Below are positions 34,420 through 43,269 of a DNA stretch of 64,000 nt, piece by piece (within the stretch, counting starts at the first letter, position 1; each line of letters opens with the position of its first letter). The stretch covers positions 224,126 through 288,125 of the forward strand of contig NZ_LMGK01000022.1 of the NCBI RefSeq assembly GCF_001427125.1, written 5' to 3'. The notes under the pieces were generated by a model. That model was not told where the DNA came from, searched no databases, and saw only the letters and a program-made list of their open reading frames with translations. This stretch comes from Pseudomonas sp. Root562. GTDB taxonomy: Bacteria > Pseudomonadota > Gammaproteobacteria > Pseudomonadales > Pseudomonadaceae. Position numbers and translations under genes: made by a program.

Positions 34420-34497
34420 GCCTGCTCGCGATGATCGCCGACGATGGCGCGTGAACTCTGATTCACCGCGGCGTATTCGCCTTCTTCGCGAGCAGGC
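34420..34497. repeat. REPIN-like pair of GCGAGCAGGC motifs
   Basis: GCCTGCTCGCG (34420-34430) and CGCGAGCAGGC (34487-34497) are perfect 11-bp inverted copies about 56 bp apart. The first is also part of a local palindrome (GCGAGCCTGCTCGC). The arrangement of two inverted REPs fits a REPIN-type element between convergent genes. Confidence 0.6.
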
Positions 34498-34503
34498 CCC
34501 CTC

Positions 34504-34995
34504 CTACAGTGGCTTGATCCAGAACATCATGCGCCCGTGGGCGGGGTCGAACTCGCCTGGCGCAAAGCCGAACTTGCCGTAGGAGGCTTGCGCCACCGCA
34601 TTGCCCTCCAGCACCTCCAGAGTGATTTTGCAGCAGCCACGCTGACGGGCGATTTCTTCGACCTTTTGCAGCATCCGCTGGCTCAAACCCAACCCGCGAA
34701 ACTTCGGCACCACCGCCACATCGTGGACATTGACCAATGGCCGGCAGGCAAAAGTCGAAAAGCCTTCAAAGCAATTGATCAGCCCGGCTGGTTCGCCATT
34801 GACGAACGCCAATACACTGAACGCATGCGCGCGCTTGGCCAGCTCACCCGGTAAATGCTCCAGAACACTGGCGGCCAAGGCATGGCCGCCGCCCATCGGG
34901 TCCTGGGCGTAGCTGTTCAGCACCAGCCCGATGGCTTCGGCATGCACCGGGTTGGTGTAGCTGGCTTGCAGTACAAGAATTTCTGCGGAATCCAT
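34504..34995 (-). CDS. GNAT family N-acetyltransferase
   Basis: 163 residues, start at 34995 (GAGG 6 nt upstream). The acetyl-CoA loop is KFRGLGLSQRML, preceded by strand LVNVHDVAVVP and followed by KITLEVLEGNAVAQASYGKFGF, the usual end of the fold. The acceptor is unknown. It lies downstream of the DinB-like gene on the same strand, 91 bp away. Confidence 0.85.
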   Translation of the reverse strand: MDSAEILVLQASYTNPVHAEAIGLVLNSYAQDPMGGGHALAASVLEHLPGELAKRAHAFSVLAFVNGEPAGLINCFEGFSTFACRPLVNVHDVAVVPKFRGLGLSQRMLQKVEEIARQRGCCKITLEVLEGNAVAQASYGKFGFAPGEFDPAHGRMMFWIKPL

Positions 34996-35086
34996 TTCCA
35001 TCCTCGATCGAAAAAAGGCCCCGGAACGCAGTTCGTCCTGGAAGGCCGGCGTGACGATATCGCGAGCAGCAAAAAATCGAAAGGTC

Positions 35087-35668
35087 CTAATGCCCCCAGA
35101 TCAAGGCTTCGGTCCAGCCTAACTCGGCGAAATCCTGTGCTCGCAGGGACGATTCACCCGCGCAGAAAAACTCGTCCAGTTGCGGTGGTTTGACCCGCGT
35201 TCCACTGAGCATCGCGTGAACCTGGCCACGATGATGGATCTGATGTTCGAACAGATGTGACAACAGACGCAAACGGCTGTCGTACTGCGGCGTATCGCGG
35301 GCAATGGTAACGATTTTGCCCAGATCGGCGTCACGCATCTGTTCGCAATAAGCGATCAGGCGTCGGTCAACATATGCCTGTTCGCGCTTGAGATCCACAG
35401 CGCGGGTGAACGGCTCGTCCTCATTGAAAAACACTTGGCAATCGGGATGAGGCTCATCGCCGCGCAGCTCCCGCTCAAGGGCATCCACGTAAAACCAGTC
35501 GCAGGTCAGGATGTGATTCAGGGTCGCGCGGATACCGGGAAAGAAACTGACGCGGTGCGCCTGCAGCTCATCCTCGCTCAATTGGCACCAGGCCTTGGCC
35601 AGGCGATGATTGGCCCAGGCATTCTGGTAAGCCATGGTCAGCAAGTGATGCGAAAGAGGTTGATTCAT
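35087..35668 (-). CDS. DinB/YfiT-like four-helix protein
   Basis: 193 residues from the ATG at 35668, preceded by AGGAGG at ideal spacing (another ATG at 35674 is too close). The three-His metal site of the DinB superfamily is suggested by LNHILTCDW near residue 45 and by EHQIHHRGQVHAML near residue 140. Members are often thiol transferases or stress-induced proteins of unknown substrate. It starts 18 bp after the ZapE-like gene and is probably in its operon. Confidence 0.85.
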   Translation of the reverse strand: MNQPLSHHLLTMAYQNAWANHRLAKAWCQLSEDELQAHRVSFFPGIRATLNHILTCDWFYVDALERELRGDEPHPDCQVFFNEDEPFTRAVDLKREQAYVDRRLIAYCEQMRDADLGKIVTIARDTPQYDSRLRLLSHLFEHQIHHRGQVHAMLSGTRVKPPQLDEFFCAGESSLRAQDFAELGWTEALIWGH

Positions 35669-35686
35669 GGTCATTCCTCCTGGGTT

Positions 35687-36805
35687 TCAAACCTCGGCGA
35701 AACGTTCCAGCTGCATTTCCTGCAGACGACTGAGCGTGCGGCGGAACGGGAATTCCAGATAACCCTCGGTGTACAGCGCATCCATCGGCACTTGTGCTTC
35801 GAGGTATAACGGCACTTTGCGGTCGTAGCACTCATCCACCAGGGCAATAAAACGTCGCACGCCGTCGTCGTGCACCGACAACTGCGGCAACTCCCGGTCG
35901 CCGGCTTCCACGCGCACGGGCGCGTCTTCGGTGCCCCGGGCAATGCGTCCGGCACGTTTTTGCGCGCTGAGGTTGGGCACGTCACTCAGCAGAATAGCGC
36001 TGAAGGTGTCACACAAAGCCATGAAATCCATGGCGGCGAACGGCTGTTCACAGAGATCGGCGTAACGACACCAGAGCACGGATTGACTGGCTTGCACCAC
36101 AGCCAGCGGTCGATAACCCACGTTGATCGGCGCGCTGGAAACCGTTTGCCCCACGGTCAGGACCTTGAACACATCCGCCAGCGGACTGGGCTGTCCGGGT
36201 TCGGCAACCCAGTAGCGTTGCAACCCCTGCCCCGGATGCAGACGATGATCCTCGCCGCCGTCGACTGCAATCACCTGCATATGCTGTTTGATCGCGGCAA
36301 TGGCCGGCAAGAACCGGTCGCGGTTGAAGCCATCGGCATACAGTTGATCGGGTGGAAGGTTGGAGGTGCAGACCACCACCACGCCCTGTTCGAACATCAC
36401 CTGGAACAGGCGCCCGAGAATGATTGCGTCACCAATGTCGTTGACGAACAGCTCATCGAAGCACAGCACCCGCACTTCTTCGCTCAATTCACGCGCCAGC
36501 GCCTTCAGCGGGTCAGCGGTACCGGTCAATTGAAACGAGCGCTGGTGCACCCAGCCCATGAAATGGTGAAAGTGCTGCCGCCGGGCCGGCACCCGCAAGT
36601 GCTGGTAAAACTGATCCATCAACCAGGTCTTGCCGCGCCCGACCGGCCCCCACAGGTAAACGCCCATGACGGGCGAGCGCCCTTCATGCAGCGCTTCATG
36701 GCACTTCTGCAAGGCCCAGACGGCATGTTCCTGGGCTTCGTCCTGGACGAAGCCCTTCTGTTCGATGGCGTGTTGCCAGGCTTTGAGTGGGGAGTCGACA
36801 TTCAT
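35687..36805 (-). CDS. zapE: AFG1-like ATPase (ZapE family)
   Basis: 372 residues with a P-loop GPVGRGKTWLMDQFY near residue 70, Walker B VLCFDELFVNDI and sensor VVVCTSNLPPDQLYADG, as in ZapE/AFG1. E. coli ZapE associates with the division ring and is needed under oxygen limitation. Pseudomonads usually carry a further copy near the ribosomal rplM/rpsI genes, so this one may be a paralogue. The symbol is given by family only. It heads a likely operon with the DinB-like gene. Confidence 0.8.
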   Translation of the reverse strand: MNVDSPLKAWQHAIEQKGFVQDEAQEHAVWALQKCHEALHEGRSPVMGVYLWGPVGRGKTWLMDQFYQHLRVPARRQHFHHFMGWVHQRSFQLTGTADPLKALARELSEEVRVLCFDELFVNDIGDAIILGRLFQVMFEQGVVVVCTSNLPPDQLYADGFNRDRFLPAIAAIKQHMQVIAVDGGEDHRLHPGQGLQRYWVAEPGQPSPLADVFKVLTVGQTVSSAPINVGYRPLAVVQASQSVLWCRYADLCEQPFAAMDFMALCDTFSAILLSDVPNLSAQKRAGRIARGTEDAPVRVEAGDRELPQLSVHDDGVRRFIALVDECYDRKVPLYLEAQVPMDALYTEGYLEFPFRRTLSRLQEMQLERFAEV

Positions 36806-36835
36806 GCGCGGCAGTATGCCACCAGATCGCGACAG

Positions 36836-37177
36836 CTACAGTGAAATGTCCAACCGGGCGATCTTGCCCTGATCATTGAGGCGGAACATGTAGCGCAACG
36901 TCAACGGACTGCCGGGAAATGTGCCGGAAATCAGGCCGTTGACCAGCACCTTTCCAGTGCGTTGCTGCACTCCCAGCACTTCGACCCGTGGCTGGTACCG
37001 CTCGGCCGTGTCCTGCATCCATTGGGCGATGGCCTGGGTGCCGACCCGATGCTGGCCCTCATCGAACACATTGGCATCTTCAGCGAAAAAACTGCCGACG
37101 CGCGAAGTGTCACGGGCATTGGCGGCAGCAATGTAGGCGGCGATGGCCGGCGCCAGCGCAGAAGCTGAATGAGACAT
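36836..37177 (-). CDS. SnoaL/NTF2-like protein
   Basis: 113 residues with the cone-like SnoaL fold pattern: helix IAAYIAAANARDTSRVGSFF, DANVFDEGQ, then strands around VEVLGVQQ and GTFPGSPLTLRYMF. Such proteins are small isomerases, hydratases or binding proteins; the substrate is unknown. AAGGAG precedes the ATG. It follows a WYL regulator by 51 bp on the same strand and is likely its target or operon partner. Confidence 0.8.
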   Translation of the reverse strand: MSHSASALAPAIAAYIAAANARDTSRVGSFFAEDANVFDEGQHRVGTQAIAQWMQDTAERYQPRVEVLGVQQRTGKVLVNGLISGTFPGSPLTLRYMFRLNDQGKIARLDISL

Positions 37178-37228
37178 GATATGGCTCCTTGTTGGTTGGT
37201 TCTGGAGCCATGCTAGAACAGGTGAATG

Positions 37229-37945
37229 TCAATTCTTGTCAGGAGTGAAACGCCCTGCATCGTCCAGTTGCATCTGCTTGCGCCATGTTCGCAGCAGGTC
37301 GCTGCGTCGCCCCGGATAGCGCTCGCCCTGCTCCCTCGCTTGCGAAATACGGTCTGTGCGAAAGGTGCGATAGGCACTGCGCAATTCGCACCAGGCGACG
37401 ATGATTCGCACCTCATTGAGAAAACCCAGGGCCAGTGGCCAGATTAACCGCTGGCTGGGCACTTGCTGCGCGTCTGCATAATCGATGTGCAACTTGGCTT
37501 GACTGCGAATGGCCTGGCGAAACACGTTCAACGGCACCGCATTTGGCGCAAAGCCATAACCGGACGGTCCCGGCAGAACGGTCGGGTTGTGCAACGCGTC
37601 CAGCGCTTCCGGCGCCAGTACCGCGGCAATCTTGGCCAGGGCGTCGGCAGCGGCTTTGCTCAATACCTCGTCCCCTCGCTGGTCGACATAACGCAAGCCA
37701 AGCACGATGGCTTCGGTTTCATCGGCATTGAGCATCAACGGAGGCAGGAACAGACCGCTGCGCAACACGTAGCCAATTCCCGCCTCGCCATAGATCGGTG
37801 CACCGAGGGCGGTGAGTTCGGCGATGTCGCGATACAGCGTGCGTTCGGAGATGTCCAGTTCCCCGGCCAGCGTCGCCGCCGTCACCGGCCGGCTTCGGCC
37901 GCGCAACACTTGCAGCAACGTCAGTAAACGAGTGGTTCGCGACAC
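37229..37945 (-). CDS. YafY-type HTH/WYL-domain transcriptional regulator
   Basis: About 238 residues. An N-terminal DeoR-like helix-turn-helix (PVTAATLAGELDISERTLYRDIAEL) is followed by a WYL-type ligand domain (KLHIDYADAQQVPSQRLIWPLALGF near residues 150-175). I chose the GTG at 37945, where MSRTTRLLTLLQVLRG begins as in the family; a GTG at 37993 is an alternative. Residue Tyr/Leu wording in the WYL core is altered (LIWPLAL). It probably regulates the adjacent SnoaL-like gene and itself. Confidence 0.82.
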   Translation of the reverse strand: MSRTTRLLTLLQVLRGRSRPVTAATLAGELDISERTLYRDIAELTALGAPIYGEAGIGYVLRSGLFLPPLMLNADETEAIVLGLRYVDQRGDEVLSKAAADALAKIAAVLAPEALDALHNPTVLPGPSGYGFAPNAVPLNVFRQAIRSQAKLHIDYADAQQVPSQRLIWPLALGFLNEVRIIVAWCELRSAYRTFRTDRISQAREQGERYPGRRSDLLRTWRKQMQLDDAGRFTPDKN

Positions 37946-38105
37946 GATCGGCAGGCCCAGTCCGGAAATTCGAGTGAGCTTAGCAGAGGCCACTGACAGA
38001 AATTGGCAGTAGCAAACACCTCAGATTCGGGCGCCATCATAGCGCCCGCTTGAAGTGTGCAAAATCATTTGGCCAGTTCAGCTTGCTCCCACGGGAGATT
38101 GCTAC

Positions 38106-39065
38106 TTAACGGTCGACCTTATGTTTTGCCGCATAGAGGCACAACATTTCCATCGCCAACGTCGCCGCCGCGAGCGAGGTGATGTCTGCATTGTCATAGG
38201 CTGGCGCCACTTCCACCACATCCATGCCCACCAGATTGATCCCGCGCAAGCCGCCGAGGATTTCCAGCGCCTGCACCGTGCTCAATCCGCCACACACCGG
38301 CGTGCCGGTCCCTGGGGCGAAAGCGGGGTCGAGGCAGTCGATGTCAAACGTCAGATACACCGGGTTGTCGCCGACCCGCGCCCGAATCGCTTCGACGATT
38401 GCATCCACGCCACATCGATGCACCTGTCGCGCGTCCAGCACCTCAAACCCCTGATGATCATCGTTAGTGGTGCGCAAGCCGATCTGCACTGAGCGTGACG
38501 GATCGACCAGCCCTTCCTTGGCCGCGTGCCAGAACATGGTGCCGTGGTCGATGCGCTTGCCCTCTTCGTCCGGCCAGGTGTCGCTGTGGGCGTCGAAGTG
38601 GATCAGCGACAGCGGCCCGTGTTTGCGGGCGTGAGCCTTGAGCAGCGGATAGGTAATGAAGTGATCGCCACCAAAGGTCAACATCGCGCTGCCGGCACCG
38701 AGGATATGTTCGGCGTGGGCTTCGATGGCTTGCGGAGTCGACTGTGGTGAACCGTAATCGAAGTCGCAATCGCCGAAGTCGATCACCGCCAGATGATCGA
38801 ACGGGTCGAAGGCCCACGGCCAGTGGCGTTCCCAGGCAATCCCGGTGGACGCTGCACGAATGCCGCGTGGCCCGAAGCGTGCGCCGGGACGGTTGCTGGT
38901 GGCGGTGTCGAACGGCACACCGCTGACCGCCACGTCGACACCGCGCAAATCGCGGCTGTAACGACGGCGCATGAAACTGGTGATGCCAGCGTAAGTACTT
39001 TCGGCCGCGGTGCCGTAGAGGCTGTCACGGGTGATGGCTTGGTCGTTCTGCGCTGGGACGTCCAT
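38106..39065 (-). CDS. speB: Agmatinase SpeB
   Basis: 319 residues of the ureohydrolase family. The binuclear Mn site is intact: GGDH, HFDAHSDT and FDIDCLDPAFAPGTGTP. Wording through the chain (WAFDPFDHLAVIDFGD, HGTMFWHAAKEGL, VGMDVVEVAPAYD) is closest to E. coli SpeB, more than to guanidinobutyrases. It would cleave agmatine to putrescine and urea. AGGAG stands 6 nt before the ATG. It follows the polyamine-binding protein gene by 13 bp, making an uptake/catabolism operon under the divergent LysR. Confidence 0.88.
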   Translation of the reverse strand: MDVPAQNDQAITRDSLYGTAAESTYAGITSFMRRRYSRDLRGVDVAVSGVPFDTATSNRPGARFGPRGIRAASTGIAWERHWPWAFDPFDHLAVIDFGDCDFDYGSPQSTPQAIEAHAEHILGAGSAMLTFGGDHFITYPLLKAHARKHGPLSLIHFDAHSDTWPDEEGKRIDHGTMFWHAAKEGLVDPSRSVQIGLRTTNDDHQGFEVLDARQVHRCGVDAIVEAIRARVGDNPVYLTFDIDCLDPAFAPGTGTPVCGGLSTVQALEILGGLRGINLVGMDVVEVAPAYDNADITSLAAATLAMEMLCLYAAKHKVDR

Positions 39066-39078
39066 TGAAGGCTCCTTG

Positions 39079-40170
39079 TTATTGACGGCTACGGAAACTG
39101 GTCCATACGCGGGTGCGCTGGCGCATGTCCTTGAGGCTCATGCTGCGGTCGGCATACAGCCGCTCACGCACCTCGGCGGGCGGGTAAATGTCCGGGTCGG
39201 TGCGTACAACCTCATCCACCAGCGGCGTTGCAGCCTGGTTGGCGGTGGCGAAAAACAGGGTATTGGTCAGTGCGGCGACGGATTCAGGGCGCAGCATGAA
39301 TTCGATGAACTGGCGCGCCGCTTCGGGGTGCGGTGCATCCTTGGGGATTGCCAGGTTGTCCTGCCACACGAGCGTGCCTTCCCTGGGAATCCGGTAGGCA
39401 ATGTCATAGGGCTTGGCCGCCTTGCGCGCCTGCTCGGCGGCCATGCTCGCGTCACCGTTGTAGGTCAGTGCCAGGCACACACTGCCATTGGCCAGATCAT
39501 TGATCTGCCGGCCGCTGGCGACGTACAGCACCGATGGCTGCAATTGCTGCAATAACGCCTGGGCCGATTCGAGATCGCGCTTGTCGGTGCTGTAGGGGTT
39601 TTTGCCCAAGTAGTGCAGTGCCAGGCCGATCACCTCTTGCGGTGAGTCGATGATCGCAATGCCGCAGTCCTTGAGCTGGTGGGCATATTCGGGCTTGAAC
39701 AGCAGGTCCAGGCTATTGAGCGGCACGTTCGGCAGGCGTTGTTTGACCGCCTGAACATTCATTCCCAAGCCCAGCGTGCCCCAGGTGTAGGGCACGCCGT
39801 AGCGGTTGCCGGGATCGACCGCCGCCAGTTTTTCCAACAGGTCGGGATCAAGATTGGCGTAACCCTTCAAGCCATCGTGGGGAATGGCTTTGAGTGCACC
39901 CGCCGCCAGGCCGCGTGCCAGCACACTGGAGGACGGCACCACCACGTCATAGCCACTGCCACCGGTCAGCAGTTTGGTTTCCAGCACTTCCGGCGCATCG
40001 AAGGTGTCGTAGCGCACATGAATGCCGGTCTCCTGCTCGAATCGCTGCAAGGTTTGCGGTGCCACGTAATCGGCCCAACTGTAGAGGTTGAGCACTTTCT
40101 CCTCGGCACTGGCCGACGCGGACACGACAAGAAACAACGCGGGTAAACACAGCTTGAACGTGGGAGCCAT
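39079..40170 (-). CDS. Polyamine ABC transporter substrate-binding protein (PotF/SpuD-like)
   Basis: 363 residues from the ATG at 40170 (AGGTG 6 nt upstream), with a signal peptide ending SASASA-EE. The mature chain begins with the PotD/PotF wording KVLNLYSWADYVAPQTLQRFE and contains YDVVVPSSSVLARG, VPYTWGTLGLGMN and IPREGTLVWQDNLAIPKDA. Such proteins bind putrescine, spermidine or related amines in the periplasm. No permease or ATPase genes are adjacent, so it probably uses a shared transporter. It is operonic with speB. Confidence 0.88.
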   Translation of the reverse strand: MAPTFKLCLPALFLVVSASASAEEKVLNLYSWADYVAPQTLQRFEQETGIHVRYDTFDAPEVLETKLLTGGSGYDVVVPSSSVLARGLAAGALKAIPHDGLKGYANLDPDLLEKLAAVDPGNRYGVPYTWGTLGLGMNVQAVKQRLPNVPLNSLDLLFKPEYAHQLKDCGIAIIDSPQEVIGLALHYLGKNPYSTDKRDLESAQALLQQLQPSVLYVASGRQINDLANGSVCLALTYNGDASMAAEQARKAAKPYDIAYRIPREGTLVWQDNLAIPKDAPHPEAARQFIEFMLRPESVAALTNTLFFATANQAATPLVDEVVRTDPDIYPPAEVRERLYADRSMSLKDMRQRTRVWTSFRSRQ

Positions 40171-40271
40171 GACGAACACCTGACCATTGGAAGTGGTTGC
40201 AGGATGCTGCGTCGGATACATTGGTGAAATATCACGTTTATTAACCTGACATTACCCGGGAGTAATGTTTG

Positions 40272-41165
40272 ATGCTCGGTCAACTGCACGATGTGGATCT
40301 GCAACTGTTGCGTCTGTTTGTCAGTGTGGTGGAGTGCGGCGGCTTCAGCGCGGCGCAGGGCGAGCTGGGCTTGAGCCAGTCGAGCATCAGCCAGCAAATG
40401 GCCAAGCTCGAGACTCGCCTCGGCTATCGGCTGTGCAGCCGTGGCAAGGGTGGCTTCAATGTCACGCCCAAGGGCGAGCAACTGCTCAACGCCACGCGCA
40501 GCCTGTTCGAGTCCATCGAAGCGTTCCGTCACCAATCCAATGGCGTGGCCGGTCGCCTGATCGGCGAAGTGCGCCTGGGCTTGTCCGAAGCGCTGGATCA
40601 ATCGGTGCTGCAACGGGTCGCGGAGGCCATCCGACGCTTTCGCCAGCGCGACGAATCGGTGCGTATTGAGTTGATGAGTGCCATGCCCGGCGAAATGGAA
40701 CGCCTGCTGCTGCAACAGCGACTGGATTTGGCGATCGGGTACTTCTCGCAGATCCAGAACGCTTTTGATTACCGCCAACTCTTCAGTGAAACCCAGCATT
40801 TGTATTGCGCAGTCGGCCATCCGCTGTTCGCCGATGCAGCGCCGGATGACCGGGCCCTGCAAGCCTGCGACCGGGTCGATCACCCTTACCGCTTCCTGCG
40901 CAGTGACGAGCCGTTCCAGGGCAAACTGTGTTCGGCGCGGGCAGAACAGGTCGAAGGCACCCTCGCCTTTATTCTGTCCGGCAAGCATATCGGTTATCTG
41001 CCCAGCCACTTTGCCCGTGCTTGGGAAGACAAAGGCCTCTTACGTGCGGTGCGCCGCGAGGAAATGAGTTTCGACGTGGCGTTTCATCTGGCCAGACATC
41101 GGGCGCTGGTGCCGGGGGATGCGCAGAAAGCGTTTGAAGAGGATTTACTGGCGGCTTTTGCCTGA
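40272..41165 (+). CDS. LysR-type regulator, divergent from the polyamine genes
   Basis: 297 residues. HTH: LQLLRLFVSVVECGGFSAAQGELGLSQSSISQQMAKLE; the effector domain follows from about residue 90. The start at 40272 is preceded by an in-frame TTG. It is divergent from the substrate-binding protein with 101 bp between starts, so it probably regulates the SBP-speB operon. The inducer is unknown. An NCS2 permease follows on the same strand. Confidence 0.88.
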   Translation: MLGQLHDVDLQLLRLFVSVVECGGFSAAQGELGLSQSSISQQMAKLETRLGYRLCSRGKGGFNVTPKGEQLLNATRSLFESIEAFRHQSNGVAGRLIGEVRLGLSEALDQSVLQRVAEAIRRFRQRDESVRIELMSAMPGEMERLLLQQRLDLAIGYFSQIQNAFDYRQLFSETQHLYCAVGHPLFADAAPDDRALQACDRVDHPYRFLRSDEPFQGKLCSARAEQVEGTLAFILSGKHIGYLPSHFARAWEDKGLLRAVRREEMSFDVAFHLARHRALVPGDAQKAFEEDLLAAFA

Positions 41166-41250
41166 AGGTTCTTTTGCCGTGATCGGACCGTTCTGGCATC
41201 CTGCGCCTCCATTTTCCGACCCGGTCCCGCCTCCCGGCACGCAAACCACC

Positions 41251-42717
41251 ATGACCTCCCCAGAAAAAACCCCGCGCAATAACGACCTGATCTACGGCCT
41301 CGACGACCGCCCTCACCTGACGGCTACCGTGTTCGCAGCCCTGCAACATGTGCTGGCCAGTTTCGTCGGCATCATCACCCCGACGCTGATCATGGGCAGC
41401 GCCCTCGGCCTGCAAAGCGAAATACCGTACCTGATCAGCATGGCGCTGTTCGTTTCCGGCCTGGGCACATTTGTTCAGGCGCGACGCTTCGGACCGGTCG
41501 GTTCAGGCCTGCTGTGCCTGCAAGGCACGAGTTTTTCGTTCATCAGCGTGATCCTCAGCGCCGGGTTCATGGTCAAGGCCCGGGGCGGCGGCACCGATGA
41601 GATTCTCTCGACGATCTTCGGCGTGTGCTTCTTCGCCGCGTTCATCGAAGTGGTGCTGAGCCAATTCATCGGCAAGCTGCGCATGCTGATCACCCCGGTG
41701 GTCACAGGCACCATCATCACCCTCATGGGCTTGTCGTTGATCAAGGTTGCAATGACCGACATTGCCGGCGGTTTCGGCGCGCCTGACCTCGGTGCAGCGA
41801 GCCATCTGGGCCTGGCGGCACTGGTGCTTGGCACTATCGTGGTACTCAACCGCGTGGACGTGCCGTTCCTGCGCCTGGGGGCAATCGTCATCGGCCTGAC
41901 CCTTGGCTATCTCGTCGCCTGGCTGCTGGGGCACGTCGATTTCGCCAGCCTGCCTGCTGTGCCGTTGATGAGCGTGCCGGTGCCGTTCAAGTACGGCTTC
42001 TCTTTCGATTGGGTCGCGTTCGTGCCGGTGGCGGTGATTTTCCTGGTGTCGCCACTGGAAGCCGCCGGTGACCTGACCGCCAACTCAATGATCTCCCGGC
42101 AGCCGGTCAAAGGCCCAGTGTACATTCGCCGGATCAAATCCGGATTGCTGGCTGATGGTCTCAACTCGGCGATGGCCGCGGTGTTCAACAGCATGCCGAT
42201 GGTGACGTTCGCGCAGAACAACGGCGTCATCCAGCTGACCGGCGTGGCCAGCCGTTACGTGGCGTTTTTCATTGCTGGTTTGCTGGTCGTGCTGGGGCTG
42301 TTCCCGATGATCGGCGCCGTGCTGCAATTGATGCCAAAACCGGTACTCGGAGGCGCTGAACTGGTGATGTTCGGAACGGTTGCCGTGGCCGGGATCAAGA
42401 TCCTCGCCGAAGCCGGTCTGCATCGGCGCAACATGCTGATCGTGGCGATTTCCATCGGCATGGGCCTGGGTGTGGCCGCGGTGCCGGAAGTCTTGCGTGA
42501 GCTGCCGAAGGCGCTGCACAACATCTTTGAATCGCCGATCACCGTCGGTGCATTGTGCGCCATCGTTCTGAACATCTTCCTGCCGGAAGAATTCATCGAG
42601 CTGGAAGAAGACGATTTCGATCCTGAAGCGTCGATTCTGCAGGTCATGGAAAACCCGGATGTCCCGGCCAAGAGTGAACCCGCCAGACCTGCGGTTGTCG
42701 CACAGTTGAACAGCTAG
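41251..42717 (+). CDS. NCS2 nucleobase:cation symporter (xanthine/urate type)
   Basis: 488 residues with about fourteen membrane segments. NCS2 signatures: ALQHVLASFVGIITPTLIMG near the N-terminus, CLQGTSFSFI, the substrate-site text PLEAAGDLTAN and NSMPMVTFAQNNGVIQLTG. Wording at these sites is nearest the urate/xanthine branch (UacT, XanQ) rather than uracil permeases. It would take up purine bases or urate with protons. The acidic C-terminal tail is cytoplasmic. A terminator follows. Confidence 0.87.
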   Translation: MTSPEKTPRNNDLIYGLDDRPHLTATVFAALQHVLASFVGIITPTLIMGSALGLQSEIPYLISMALFVSGLGTFVQARRFGPVGSGLLCLQGTSFSFISVILSAGFMVKARGGGTDEILSTIFGVCFFAAFIEVVLSQFIGKLRMLITPVVTGTIITLMGLSLIKVAMTDIAGGFGAPDLGAASHLGLAALVLGTIVVLNRVDVPFLRLGAIVIGLTLGYLVAWLLGHVDFASLPAVPLMSVPVPFKYGFSFDWVAFVPVAVIFLVSPLEAAGDLTANSMISRQPVKGPVYIRRIKSGLLADGLNSAMAAVFNSMPMVTFAQNNGVIQLTGVASRYVAFFIAGLLVVLGLFPMIGAVLQLMPKPVLGGAELVMFGTVAVAGIKILAEAGLHRRNMLIVAISIGMGLGVAAVPEVLRELPKALHNIFESPITVGALCAIVLNIFLPEEFIELEEDDFDPEASILQVMENPDVPAKSEPARPAVVAQLNS

Positions 42718-42727
42718 GCAAATGCTC

Positions 42728-42760
42728 AAGGGCCGAGCCATTGCGGCTCAGCCCTTTTTT
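42728..42760 (+). terminator. Terminator of the NCS2 permease gene
   Basis: GGGCcGAGCC and GGCTCaGCCC form the stem, followed by TTTTTT, 12 bp after the stop and just before the next gene's start. Confidence 0.9.
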
Positions 42761-42778
42761 ACTTGTGAGAGCACGTCC

Positions 42779-43252
42779 ATGCGCAGCGTCCACGCCGTTA
42801 TCCTTTCCCTGTTGTTACTCTCCCTCAGCGCCTGCGCCCTGCTCCCGAATCGCGATCCGCTGAACATCAACGTGGTTGGCATCGAACCTTTACAAAGCCA
42901 GGACATGGAGATCCGTTTTGCGGTGAAGATTCGTGTGCAGAACCCCAATGAGGGCTCGATCAGTTTCAACGGGGTGGCGCTGGATCTGGACATCAACGGC
43001 CAACCCTTCGCTTCCGGTGTCAGCGATCAGTCGGGTTCGATTGCGCGCTTCTCCGAAACCGTGCTCACGGTTCCCGTCAGCGTCTCGGCGTTCTCGGTGC
43101 TGCGCCAGACCTTCGGCTTGAGCAAGACGCAGACCCTGAACAACATGCCCTACATCCTGCGTGGCAAACTCGCCGACGGCTTGTTCGGCACCATGCGCTT
43201 TGTCGATAGCGGCAAGCTCAGCCTGCCAGGGCCGACGACGGGCAGCCGGTAA
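42779..43252 (+). CDS. LEA type 2/WHy-domain lipoprotein
   Basis: 157 residues starting at 42779. The signal sequence ends in a lipobox (SLSAC, Cys lipidated at about residue 19). The mature part is the WHy/LEA_2 fold, with the characteristic VRVQNPNEGSISFNGVALDLDINGQPFASGVSD. Homologues are periplasm-facing lipoproteins associated with desiccation and stress protection. It follows the permease terminator and is not obviously in an operon. Confidence 0.85.
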   Translation: MRSVHAVILSLLLLSLSACALLPNRDPLNINVVGIEPLQSQDMEIRFAVKIRVQNPNEGSISFNGVALDLDINGQPFASGVSDQSGSIARFSETVLTVPVSVSAFSVLRQTFGLSKTQTLNNMPYILRGKLADGLFGTMRFVDSGKLSLPGPTTGSR

Positions 43253-43269
43253 CGCTGAAGATGCAGAGG